A DNA stretch of 64,000 nucleotides. Source: VXNE01 sp965206615 (GTDB lineage: Bacteria > Pseudomonadota > Gammaproteobacteria > Pseudomonadales > Azotimanducaceae). The stretch is taken from contig CBDBKI010000005.1 in assembly GCA_965206615.1 (NCBI GenBank), positions 2,108,001-2,172,000 of the forward strand. The letters are read 5' to 3'. Below are positions 56,722 through 64,000 of the stretch, piece after piece (the stretch's first letter is position 1; each line of letters begins with the position of its first letter). Both the position numbers and the translations under genes were made by a program. Under the pieces are notes generated by a model, which was not told the DNA's origin, ran no database searches, and worked only from the letters and a program-made list of their open reading frames with translations.

Positions 56722-59700
56722 TCAGTGGGGGAGACGCGTGTCGAGGAGGTCGTCCAGGCGCGCCTGTGGGGCGTGTGGCCGGAGCGTTGATCCGAGGTTG
56801 GACTGTGCGCCAAGGACGACATTCTCTTCCCACGTGTCACCGGTGCGCATGGCTCTCGGCGCCGGCAGGTTGTCGATGTAGTGTTCGAGCGAGCCGAGGA
56901 TGTCGGGCTCGCCGGAGTAGATGGTCTGGACCGCCAAGCGAACGCGTTGCACCACGGCCGAGTCGCCGATCCTGCCGCGCTGGCCCCAGGCCACCAAGTT
57001 GTCGGACGAGGTGTCGGGGTCGGAGCCCTTGTCCGTGAGGGCGACGTCCCTCTCCCAGCGGAACAGGAAGCTCATCATGACGGCATCGAAATTGTTGGCG
57101 AAGTCCTCACGGATCGTGGAGTAGGAGTAGTAGTGAACCGCGCCGTCGTTCGCGAACTCGTTGACGAGACTGGCGGGCAGGAGCGCCTTCTGGGCGGCGG
57201 TCGCGGTGTTGCCGTGAAACGAGACTCCCGCCAGACTGTCGAGCGTCTGCGAGGTGAGTGGATAGGAGGCGGTGAGGTCCTTCGACCCCTGGTTGTCAGC
57301 CACGTCTTGCGGCCTCTCGCTGTCGAAGAAGTCCGCGATCCGATCCGGATGGATGTAGTCGGCGGCGTGCGCGAGCTCGTGGAGCAACAGGTAGCCGAGG
57401 AAAGGTGTCATGGTCTCCATGCTGCGCGAGCCGTCCGGGCCGCTGTGGGCCCGCATCCGGCGGTTCTCGCGCACGAAGCGCCAGGGTATTTCGAACTGGA
57501 GATCCCGCCCGAAGTTGCTTCGGTAGTCCGGCGCGTCCGAGATCGCGGCACGCTGTTCCGGGGTCAGCGCCACGAAGGCAGGGTCCAGGTAGATCGCGCC
57601 ACGGAACGCGCTGTGGTACGCGGGACGGATGTCGCTTGCGATGACGACAGCCCGTACGGACCGGAACAGGAGCCGCACCTCGTAGGGCATGCGCGCGAGC
57701 ATGTCGCGGAAGTTCTCGCCCATCCAGCGATGCGACACGAGCACGCGCCGCATGATGTTGGAGCGAGAGGGACTGCTCGTCTCGGCGCCGAGGTACGGCA
57801 GGCGCGAGAAGTTGCAGTTCCGGGTCGACGGCGAGAAGTAGATGCAGGCCTGGAGATCGTCGGCATAGGTTCCGGACGCGACGAACGGGAATGTCTCGAC
57901 GACACCCCCGGGGCGGGTGGTCGAGGCGGTGGAGCCGTCGACCTGGTGGGCCGATTGGTCGGACAGGGCGCCGTGGGCGAGGGCTGCGTTCACCGTCGAA
58001 TCGCGCTTGCGGACGGTCCCGCTGTTGGCCGTCAGGCTGTTCCCGGTGACGGAAGCGCCGTTCGTGTCGGTATCCAACGCGGTGACCTCGTAGGAGAACA
58101 CCAGCACGGAGCGGGTCGATCCGCGCACGTAGTCCGCCGTGCGCGATGTGGAACCGATGGTCAGCCCGATCTGCGGTGTGCCGTCCGTCGTGTCGACCTC
58201 GACGGGTTCGCTGAAGGTCGCGGCCATCTCGATGGTGTCGCCGAGCAGGTACTTCGCATCCGGACCCGCGTCGGAGACGAAGGTCACCCCGGTGACGCTC
58301 GGTGTCGAGTCCGCCGTCGTCCCGCGTCCGGAGGGCGACCAGAGGCTCACTCCGTCGTCGTTGCGTGCGAGGACCTGGACTTCATGCTCCATGGCCGATG
58401 GGAGGCTGGAGATGGTAGCGACGAACCCGGCTCCTTCGTGGTCCCAGTCATCGAAGTCGCCCGTGCTGCCGGCGACGCGGTAACGCAGATCGTAGTCCCG
58501 CACGAGAGGGCCGTCCGTATCCGGCTCCGACCAATGGAGCGTCAGGCTGTCGGCACTCGAGGACGAGACGTTCGGCGCGGACGGCCTGGCGGGCGTCTCG
58601 GCAACATTCGTCACCGCGACGGTGATGACCTGGTCGACCGTCAGCGCTCGGGTGTCGATGCCGCCGGTGGCTGTCACGACGATCACGTAGGTATTGTCGA
58701 GGGGCGAGTTCGAAGGATTGGTGCTTGTGACGTCCGTCGGAGCTTCGAAGTCCGGTGTGCGCACGAAGCGCAGGGTGCCGCCCGAGTTGATGCTGAACGC
58801 ACTTTCGTCGGCCCCGCCGGTGATCGCGTAGCCGGTGATGTTGTCACTGGTGTCCGGGTCGTCGGCCTGCGTGACTCCCACCTGCGCCACGTTCTCGGGC
58901 ACGGAAAAGTGCACGGGCCCGACGAATACCGGCCGCGCATTCGTCCCCGGCGGTGGTGGCGGCGGAGGTGGCGGAGTTCCGCCACCACCACCGCCACCGC
59001 CACCGCCCCGTCCGGTGGTACGTCCCGAGCCGCGCTCGGACCAGGCGCCGACGCCTTCGGCGTTGATGGCGCGCACCAGGAACTGATAGCGGGTCGCGCG
59101 TTGCAGTCCGGTGATCCGCGCGGTGGTGGTGGTGCCCTCGTGTTCGAGATCGGTGAAGTCACCGCCGAACCGGCGGTACTGGACGTCGTAACCCTCGATC
59201 GGCGGGCCGGTGTTCCCGGGCTCCGTCCAGCCGATAGTCAGCCGCGTCGACGACGCGGACAGTTCTTCCGGTGTGCCAGGGGGCCCAGGCGGTTCGTCAA
59301 TGTCGGTGACTGTGACGAGCACCGCGATACCGGCCGAGCGTCCACGAGGATCGGTCGCGGTGACCCTCAACTCCAGGCGCGGTCGAGCTTCGTGGTCGTA
59401 CGACGCGCCGGCCCGCGTGCGGAGTTGGCCGCTGTCCGGATCGATGGCGAAGGCATCCGCATCCGCCCCTTCCAGCCCGTACCGCAACGCGCGCGCGCCC
59501 GCGCTGGCGTGGAAGGGCACGCCGATGTCGCTTCCGGCCGGGGTGTTCTCGGCGATCTCCCGAACGGTGGTTTCGCCTTCCGCGAATCTGGGCGTCGCTT
59601 CGATCGTTGCGGCCACCACGGGCGGCGACCAATCGCCGGCGGCAAGTTCGTGCGCCGCCCGGACGCGAACCTCGTGGGCCGTGGACTCGACGAGCCCGGC

Positions 59701-60090
59701 GATCGTCGCTTCGGTTGCCGTGCCGGTGTGTTCCCAATCGAGGAAGGTGTCGCCGTCCGCGGTGCGGTACTGCACGTCGTAGTCGATGATGTCGAATACC
59801 AGGGTCTCCGGTGCGTTCCAGCTGACGGTGAGGCGGTCGTCGGACGCGTGGGTCAGCAGCGGGGGCTTGGGCGCCGCGGGGGGCTGCCGCCACCAGCGTG
59901 GGCGCAACAGCCAGGCGCGTGCCGCGCTCGCCGTCTCTGCTTCGTCTGGTGTGCCGTTCTCGTCGTCGGCGGCCAGCCCTGCGAGTGGCGTGTTGGCCCC
60001 GAGGATCGCCAACATCGCCGTGATGGCGATCGGCGTCCACATCGCTCGGCGCTGGAAGAGCCGCTCTTGCTGCAATCTGAGCCGCTCCAC
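56722..60090 (-). CDS. Giant protein B: FN3/cadherin repeats with HELAH zincin-like C-terminus
   Basis: A 1122-residue secreted protein. GTG 60090 is the longest start; ATG 60042 (MWTPIAITAMLAILG) gives a better signal peptide. In order: RPRWWRQPPAAP (~62), FN3, cadherin-like (AEGETTVREIAENTPAGSD), FN3, a Gly10 then Pro9 linker (~357-385), a cadherin-like unit, FN3, a SwmB-like strand domain (LLGDTIEMAATFSEPVEVDT) and a ~400-residue C-terminal domain. The last contains ACIYFSPSTRNCNFSRLPYL, AVVIASDIRPAYHSAFRGAI and the zinc motif LLLHELAHAADYIHPDR (~903). This C-terminal domain is unlike the HExxHALGFG domain of proteins A and C, though the N-terminal modules are paralogous. It is probably a surface or secreted metallopeptidase. 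Confidence 0.85.
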   Translation of the reverse strand: MERLRLQQERLFQRRAMWTPIAITAMLAILGANTPLAGLAADDENGTPDEAETASAARAWLLRPRWWRQPPAAPKPPLLTHASDDRLTVSWNAPETLVFDIIDYDVQYRTADGDTFLDWEHTGTATEATIAGLVESTAHEVRVRAAHELAAGDWSPPVVAATIEATPRFAEGETTVREIAENTPAGSDIGVPFHASAGARALRYGLEGADADAFAIDPDSGQLRTRAGASYDHEARPRLELRVTATDPRGRSAGIAVLVTVTDIDEPPGPPGTPEELSASSTRLTIGWTEPGNTGPPIEGYDVQYRRFGGDFTDLEHEGTTTTARITGLQRATRYQFLVRAINAEGVGAWSERGSGRTTGRGGGGGGGGGGTPPPPPPPPPGTNARPVFVGPVHFSVPENVAQVGVTQADDPDTSDNITGYAITGGADESAFSINSGGTLRFVRTPDFEAPTDVTSTNPSNSPLDNTYVIVVTATGGIDTRALTVDQVITVAVTNVAETPARPSAPNVSSSSADSLTLHWSEPDTDGPLVRDYDLRYRVAGSTGDFDDWDHEGAGFVATISSLPSAMEHEVQVLARNDDGVSLWSPSGRGTTADSTPSVTGVTFVSDAGPDAKYLLGDTIEMAATFSEPVEVDTTDGTPQIGLTIGSTSRTADYVRGSTRSVLVFSYEVTALDTDTNGASVTGNSLTANSGTVRKRDSTVNAALAHGALSDQSAHQVDGSTASTTRPGGVVETFPFVASGTYADDLQACIYFSPSTRNCNFSRLPYLGAETSSPSRSNIMRRVLVSHRWMGENFRDMLARMPYEVRLLFRSVRAVVIASDIRPAYHSAFRGAIYLDPAFVALTPEQRAAISDAPDYRSNFGRDLQFEIPWRFVRENRRMRAHSGPDGSRSMETMTPFLGYLLLHELAHAADYIHPDRIADFFDSERPQDVADNQGSKDLTASYPLTSQTLDSLAGVSFHGNTATAAQKALLPASLVNEFANDGAVHYYSYSTIREDFANNFDAVMMSFLFRWERDVALTDKGSDPDTSSDNLVAWGQRGRIGDSAVVQRVRLAVQTIYSGEPDILGSLEHYIDNLPAPRAMRTGDTWEENVVLGAQSNLGSTLRPHAPQARLDDLLDTRLPH

Positions 60091-60171
60091 GCGATCAGGG
60101 TGCTTGGACGACTCTAGCAGGGTATTGCGGGTGGCGCGTACGTTGACGGCGTCACGTACCGAGTGGACGGC

Positions 60172-62832
60172 TCATCGGGGACGCGCGGGGCGCACCGTGA
60201 CCGCGTCGGATCGCGGGACGGTGCGCCTGCCGTCGTCGACTGCCGTGCCGCCCGGTACGACGACGCAGTTCCCGGGTGCCGCGATCCCGGCATCGCTTGC
60301 GGGCGGCGCGAATGCTGGCGAGAACGCGGGCAACGAGTACGCCTCGGCGCGTGATGCGTCCACGCGGTAACCCATGTCGGCCATGGCCTGGATAGTGATG
60401 GCGCTCAACGGCTGGATCTGGCCGGGTGCCACGGAGGGGCTCAGCAGCTCCGAGCCGAAGACGGACTCGCGCCAGTGCCCATCCTGACTACCGGTCCCGC
60501 CGGTGTTCTCCACGGGGACGGGGTCCCGGTACGCCGTCCCGCCGGCCGCGTCGAACGCGGCGATGGCAAGGACGCCGGTGAAGTGCGTGTCCGGCGTCGG
60601 GACCACCGGATCGCCGGCGGCGTCCAGGGACGGATAGCGGACCAGGCTGTGGTCGTACCATCGCGTACCGAATCCGAGTGCGTGTGCGATCTCGTGCATC
60701 GCCGTGCGTTCCGTCTGACGGCTCGATCGCACTTCCAGGTCGTCGGTATCCAACGTGATGGCGGACAGGACGGGCAGTCCGGACGCCAGCCGGTAGACGC
60801 AGGTTCGGGCAGTTGCGAGCGTCCCCCCCACGCCGTCGATGGACCGCAGGCTCACGTAGACGCGCAGGTCGTCAACGGTGTCGGTGATTTCGGGTTGTCC
60901 TGACAGGCACTGGTCGGCCGGCAGAGGTTGCGTCGAGAAGTCGACGTCCGCGAGGCTCGTCTGGACGATCTCCCTCCACTCGGCCGCGGCGGTCTGAATT
61001 GCGGTCCGGTGCGTTGCGGACGCGTCGCCGACGAACACGACATCGATGTCGAACGCGACGGCTCCCGGGGCGATGACTTCCGCCACGCGCGACCAGACAC
61101 CGGTGGGCCTGGGGACCACGCAGAAGTGACCCGCATAGCGGTACACGACTTCGTAGGCATTGCCCGGCTCGAGGAGCGACTCGACGTCGAACTCGGCGGA
61201 CACCGTGAAGTCGCCTGCCGAGGTCCCGGAGTTGTGGGTGTCGAAGCAGGCCGTGCTCCATCCGCCCCGGGGCGCCTTCTGCCGGAGAGCCAGCTCGTAG
61301 GCCCGCCGCTCATCGGGTTCAAAGAACTCGGTGAACGTCAGCGTGACGGTGTCGCCCGCCTGGTCGACGCTGACGACGGGGTCGGGGACGCCGGGCGTCC
61401 GCACGTCGATGTCGAACGTCCCCACCACCGCGTCGTCTTGCGAGTCCGATGCGGTCACCGCGATGGTCACCTGGCCGGCCCTGCGGGGACGCACTGCCAC
61501 CACGCCTCCCTCGAACGAGGCGCTTGCGATGGACCGGTTCCGCGAGGATGCCTCCAGGTACAGGATCTCCCCGTCCGGGTCTTCGAACGCCCCCTGCACG
61601 CGGAAGGTTTCGACGCGCCCTCCCGCCGTGGCCGTGGCCCCCGATGGCAGTGGCGTCGACGATACGCGCGGTGGCTCGTTGGCGGCCGACGGGTCGACGC
61701 CTTCGGTACCGCGTCGTGTCGTGCGTCCGGAGCCCTCTTGCGACCACGAGCCGACCCCTTCCGCGTTGCTGGCCCGAACACGAAAGGTATAGCGCGTATC
61801 GCGACTGAGGCCGGCAAGCTCGGCCATGGTTTCCGGCCCCTCGTGGCCGGCATCCGCGATTGCTTCGCCGAACGCCCGGTACTCCAGATCGTAGTCCTCG
61901 ATCGGCGGTCCCGAATTTTCCGGTGCGGTCCAGCTGAGCGCCAGACGGGTGGGGCTCCTGAATTCGATGGTCGGGATGCCGGGTGCGCCGGGGGGTTCGT
62001 CGATGTCCGTGATCTGGACGGTCACGGCGATGCTGGCCGTACGCCCCAAGGGTCCCTCCGCGGTGACCGTCAGCTCATGCTGCGGCTGTGACTCGTGGTC
62101 GTAGGCGACTCCCTCGCGCGTGCGTAGCTGACCGGTTTCGGAGTCCAGGGCGAATTCCGCCGCGCCCGGGCCGCCGAGTGCGTAGCGCAACGGCCGCCCG
62201 GCCGCGGTCGCGACAAGCGGCGCACCGACCGCCTGCTCACCGGACGTGTTCTCGGCGATCTGCCGGGTGGCGGTCTCGCCCTCCACGAACCTCGGTGTTC
62301 CGTCCAGCGTGGTCGCGGTCGCGGTTGCCGACCAGTCGCCGGAGCCCAGTTCGGTCACGGCCTGGACCCGTAGCTCGTAGGTGGTGGCTTCGGCGAGACC
62401 GTCGATGAGGGCTCGCGTGCCGGCGCCGTCGCCCTTGTGTTCCAGAAAGGCGTCGCTCCCGCTGGCGCGGTACTGGACATCGTACCCGACGATGTCAAAC
62501 GCTACGCTCTCCGGAGCACGCCAGGTGACGGTCAGGCTGTCGGTGGATGCGGCCACCACCGCGGGTGTGCTCGGCCGTCCGGGTGGCAGGCGCCACCAGC
62601 GCAGGCGCGACAGCCAGCGCAGCACCGTGGCGTCCGCCGCGGATGCCTGCGCGGCGGCGTCGTTCGCGATGGGCGCCGTGGCCCCGACAGCCGGCAAACG
62701 CTCCGACTGCGACGCTTCGGCGGCGTTCGCCGACCCGAGGGATTGACCGAGCCACCCCCCACCAGCCGGTGTCAGTGCGCCGCCGACCAGGATAATGGCC
62801 ATCGCGGCCGCGCGTCTCGGGAAGCCCCGCAT
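60172..62832 (-). CDS. Giant protein C: FN3/cadherin repeats with leishmanolysin-like C-terminus
   Basis: An 886-residue secreted protein from ATG 62832 with signal peptide (AMAIILVGGALTPAGGG). The N-terminal RLRWWRLPPGRPSTP motif is shared with A and B. FN3, cadherin-like (RYALGGPGAAEFALDSETGQ), FN3 and a VxVDxAGDTVTLTFTEFF beta domain follow. The C-terminal protease domain has IDVVFVGDASATHRTAIQTA, IDGVGGTLATARTCVY, the zinc motif AMHEIAHALGFGTRWYDHS (~712) and GGTGSQDGHWRESVFGSELL with a further His. It closely matches the C-terminus of protein A. It is the shortest, undisrupted paralogue and the best reference for the array. Confidence 0.88.
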   Translation of the reverse strand: MRGFPRRAAAMAIILVGGALTPAGGGWLGQSLGSANAAEASQSERLPAVGATAPIANDAAAQASAADATVLRWLSRLRWWRLPPGRPSTPAVVAASTDSLTVTWRAPESVAFDIVGYDVQYRASGSDAFLEHKGDGAGTRALIDGLAEATTYELRVQAVTELGSGDWSATATATTLDGTPRFVEGETATRQIAENTSGEQAVGAPLVATAAGRPLRYALGGPGAAEFALDSETGQLRTREGVAYDHESQPQHELTVTAEGPLGRTASIAVTVQITDIDEPPGAPGIPTIEFRSPTRLALSWTAPENSGPPIEDYDLEYRAFGEAIADAGHEGPETMAELAGLSRDTRYTFRVRASNAEGVGSWSQEGSGRTTRRGTEGVDPSAANEPPRVSSTPLPSGATATAGGRVETFRVQGAFEDPDGEILYLEASSRNRSIASASFEGGVVAVRPRRAGQVTIAVTASDSQDDAVVGTFDIDVRTPGVPDPVVSVDQAGDTVTLTFTEFFEPDERRAYELALRQKAPRGGWSTACFDTHNSGTSAGDFTVSAEFDVESLLEPGNAYEVVYRYAGHFCVVPRPTGVWSRVAEVIAPGAVAFDIDVVFVGDASATHRTAIQTAAAEWREIVQTSLADVDFSTQPLPADQCLSGQPEITDTVDDLRVYVSLRSIDGVGGTLATARTCVYRLASGLPVLSAITLDTDDLEVRSSRQTERTAMHEIAHALGFGTRWYDHSLVRYPSLDAAGDPVVPTPDTHFTGVLAIAAFDAAGGTAYRDPVPVENTGGTGSQDGHWRESVFGSELLSPSVAPGQIQPLSAITIQAMADMGYRVDASRAEAYSLPAFSPAFAPPASDAGIAAPGNCVVVPGGTAVDDGRRTVPRSDAVTVRPARPR

Positions 62833-62922
62833 GCGTGGTCTCAGGGTAGCCGGGTCACTGGAAACCGAGGGAATGACCCTGCGTACCGGGCAGCTGGACG
62901 GGCCAGTGTCGCCGGCGGCGCG

Positions 62923-64000
62923 CTACAGGTCCGGAATCGCCACCCGCACGACATCCTCGAGCCGGTCCACGAGGGTGATCTTCATCTCATCGCGCACCGG
63001 CTCCGGCAGCTTGTCGAGCTCCGATTCGTTGTCCCGCGGCAGGATGACGTGGCGGAACCCGGTGCGGTGGGCGGCGAGAATCTTCTCGCGCACGCCGCCG
63101 ACCGGCAGAACGAGCCCGGTGAGGGTCAGTTCTCCGGTCATGGCGATGTCGTCGCGCACATGCTTCCTGCTGTATGCGGAGGCGAGGGCCGTGGCCATGG
63201 TAATACCGGCGGAGGGTCCGTCCTTGGGTACCGCTCCGGCGGGCACGTGCACGTGCACGCCGCACTCCTCGATCTGCTTGCGGTCGATGTGCAGGTTCTC
63301 CGCAGCGGACCAGATATAGGAGCGCGCGGCCTTCACGGACTCCTGCATGACCTGGCCGAGGTGTCCCGTGATGGTCACCTTCTCGTCCTTGGGGGTCAGC
63401 GATGCCTCCACGTACAGCACGTCGCCGCCCGACTCGGTCCAGGCGAGTCCGGGCGCGACGCCGGCGGCCAGGTTTTCCCGTCCCTTGTCGGACTTGAACT
63501 TCTCCGGTCCGAGCAGGGCGCGCACTTCGCCGGCCTCGATGTCCGAAGCCGATGCGTCATCCTGCACGATCTGGCGCGCGCGCTTGCGGGCGATGCGGGA
63601 CAGGCTGCGTTCGAGTTCGCGCACGCCGGCTTCCCGGGTGTAACGGCGGATGATCTTGCGTAGCGCGCCGTCGTCGAAGGTAAAGCTCTCATCCTGGAGA
63701 CCAGCGTTCTCCTGTTGCCGCGGGATGAGGTAGCGCCGGGCGATCTCGGTCTTTTCGAGGTCGCTGTAGCCGGTCAACTCCAGCACCTCCATTCGGTCGA
63801 GCAACGGCCTCGGGACGCCTTCCAGCGTGTTCGCGGTGGTGATGAACAGCGCTTTCGACAGGTCGAACGGGAGATTGAGGTAGTTGTCGCGGAACTCCCG
63901 GTTCTGGGCCGGATCGAGAATCTCCATGAGTGCCGCGGCGGGATCCCCGCGGAAGTCGCGCCCGAGCTTGTCGATCTCGTCGAGCATCAGTACGGGATTG
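62923..64000 (-). CDS. lon: ATP-dependent protease Lon, C-terminal part (5' end outside window)
   Basis: The minus frame ends at 62923 and runs off the window. AAA+ elements are MLDEIDKLGRDFRGDPAAAL (Walker B/sensor), LFITTANTLEGVPRPLLDRM (sensor 1) and the lid domain. The proteolytic domain has EKVTITGHLGQVMQES, VHVHVPAGAVPKDGPSAGIT with the catalytic Ser, and LPVGGVREKILAAHRTGF with the catalytic Lys. Lon degrades misfolded and regulatory proteins in the cytoplasm. Walker A and the N-terminal domain are not in view. No hupB or other usual neighbour is visible on the downstream side; the array of giant proteins lies there instead. Confidence 0.95.
   Translation of the reverse strand, partial: NPVLMLDEIDKLGRDFRGDPAAALMEILDPAQNREFRDNYLNLPFDLSKALFITTANTLEGVPRPLLDRMEVLELTGYSDLEKTEIARRYLIPRQQENAGLQDESFTFDDGALRKIIRRYTREAGVRELERSLSRIARKRARQIVQDDASASDIEAGEVRALLGPEKFKSDKGRENLAAGVAPGLAWTESGGDVLYVEASLTPKDEKVTITGHLGQVMQESVKAARSYIWSAAENLHIDRKQIEECGVHVHVPAGAVPKDGPSAGITMATALASAYSRKHVRDDIAMTGELTLTGLVLPVGGVREKILAAHRTGFRHVILPRDNESELDKLPEPVRDEMKITLVDRLEDVVRVAIPDL

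Noticed and set aside
56881..60117. Plus-strand open frame of 1078 codons opposite giant protein B
   Set aside because: Repeats in its translation only mirror the FN3/cadherin repeats of the real gene.

Overview
The window is high-GC bacterial DNA. Its gene content (TypA, Lon, TonB-dependent receptors, YejA-like binding protein, FrnE-like DsbA, PhyH-type dioxygenase, biotin-dependent carboxyltransferase) fits a Pseudomonadota genome, probably gammaproteobacterial. The large family of secreted fibronectin/cadherin/LRR proteins and the dense layer of insertion sequences and gene fragments recall host-associated or particle-associated marine lineages. That lifestyle is an inference; no ribosomal RNA or other taxonomic marker was seen. 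There is no CRISPR array.

Region 1 (1-17.3 kb) is a mobile-element and gene-decay zone. It starts with the 3' end of an IS21 istB gene. A three-gene serine-recombinase cassette (436-3067) follows, then IS21-type terminal repeats. Next come a tRNA-Leu-like gene with its own promoter, a deleted ISNCY/IS481-type element, and a phage-type integrase truncated before its catalytic domain. A TonB-dependent receptor (5345-7537) sits directly against that integrase stub. Downstream are remnants of an epoxide hydrolase, a D-aminoacylase and an IS3 orfA, then a DUF3604 lipoprotein, a TIM-barrel isomerase, a small unknown protein and a PhyH dioxygenase. An apparently intact ISNCY-type IS and a second IS21 copy, truncated in istB at 17326, close the region.

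Region 2 (17.3-30.5 kb) is accessory. It holds a YejA-like periplasmic binding protein, a DOPA 4,5-dioxygenase-like protein and a GHKL-type ATPase, followed by a cluster of gene fragments. A 353-bp direct duplication of a hydrolase 3' end brackets a segment whose core looks lower in GC. That core carries the most interesting system here: a three-gene minus-strand set of an unknown protein, a ParA-type ATPase and a RelA/SpoT synthetase-domain protein, the last two overlapping by 4 bp. The intact hydrolase, a beta-lactamase-fold esterase, a PNPOx-like protein, a VOC protein and further fragments follow.

Region 3 (30.7-48.3 kb) looks like ordinary chromosome: typA, VOC proteins, DsbA/FrnE, a GST-like protein, a serine hydrolase, an aldehyde dehydrogenase, a carboxyltransferase, a PEGA-FGE protein, an M3 peptidase, a glutamine amidotransferase and a second TonB receptor. 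It is decorated with hairpin repeats that share the loop CTTGT while their stems covary.

Region 4 (48.3-62.8 kb) is a tandem array of three paralogous giant secreted proteins, all on the minus strand. Each has an N-terminal RWWR motif and alternating FN3 and cadherin-like repeats. Two end in HExxHALGFG leishmanolysin-like domains and one in a different HELAH zincin-like domain. The first paralogue also carries leucine-rich repeats and is broken by a frameshift and an in-frame stop. The window ends inside lon.
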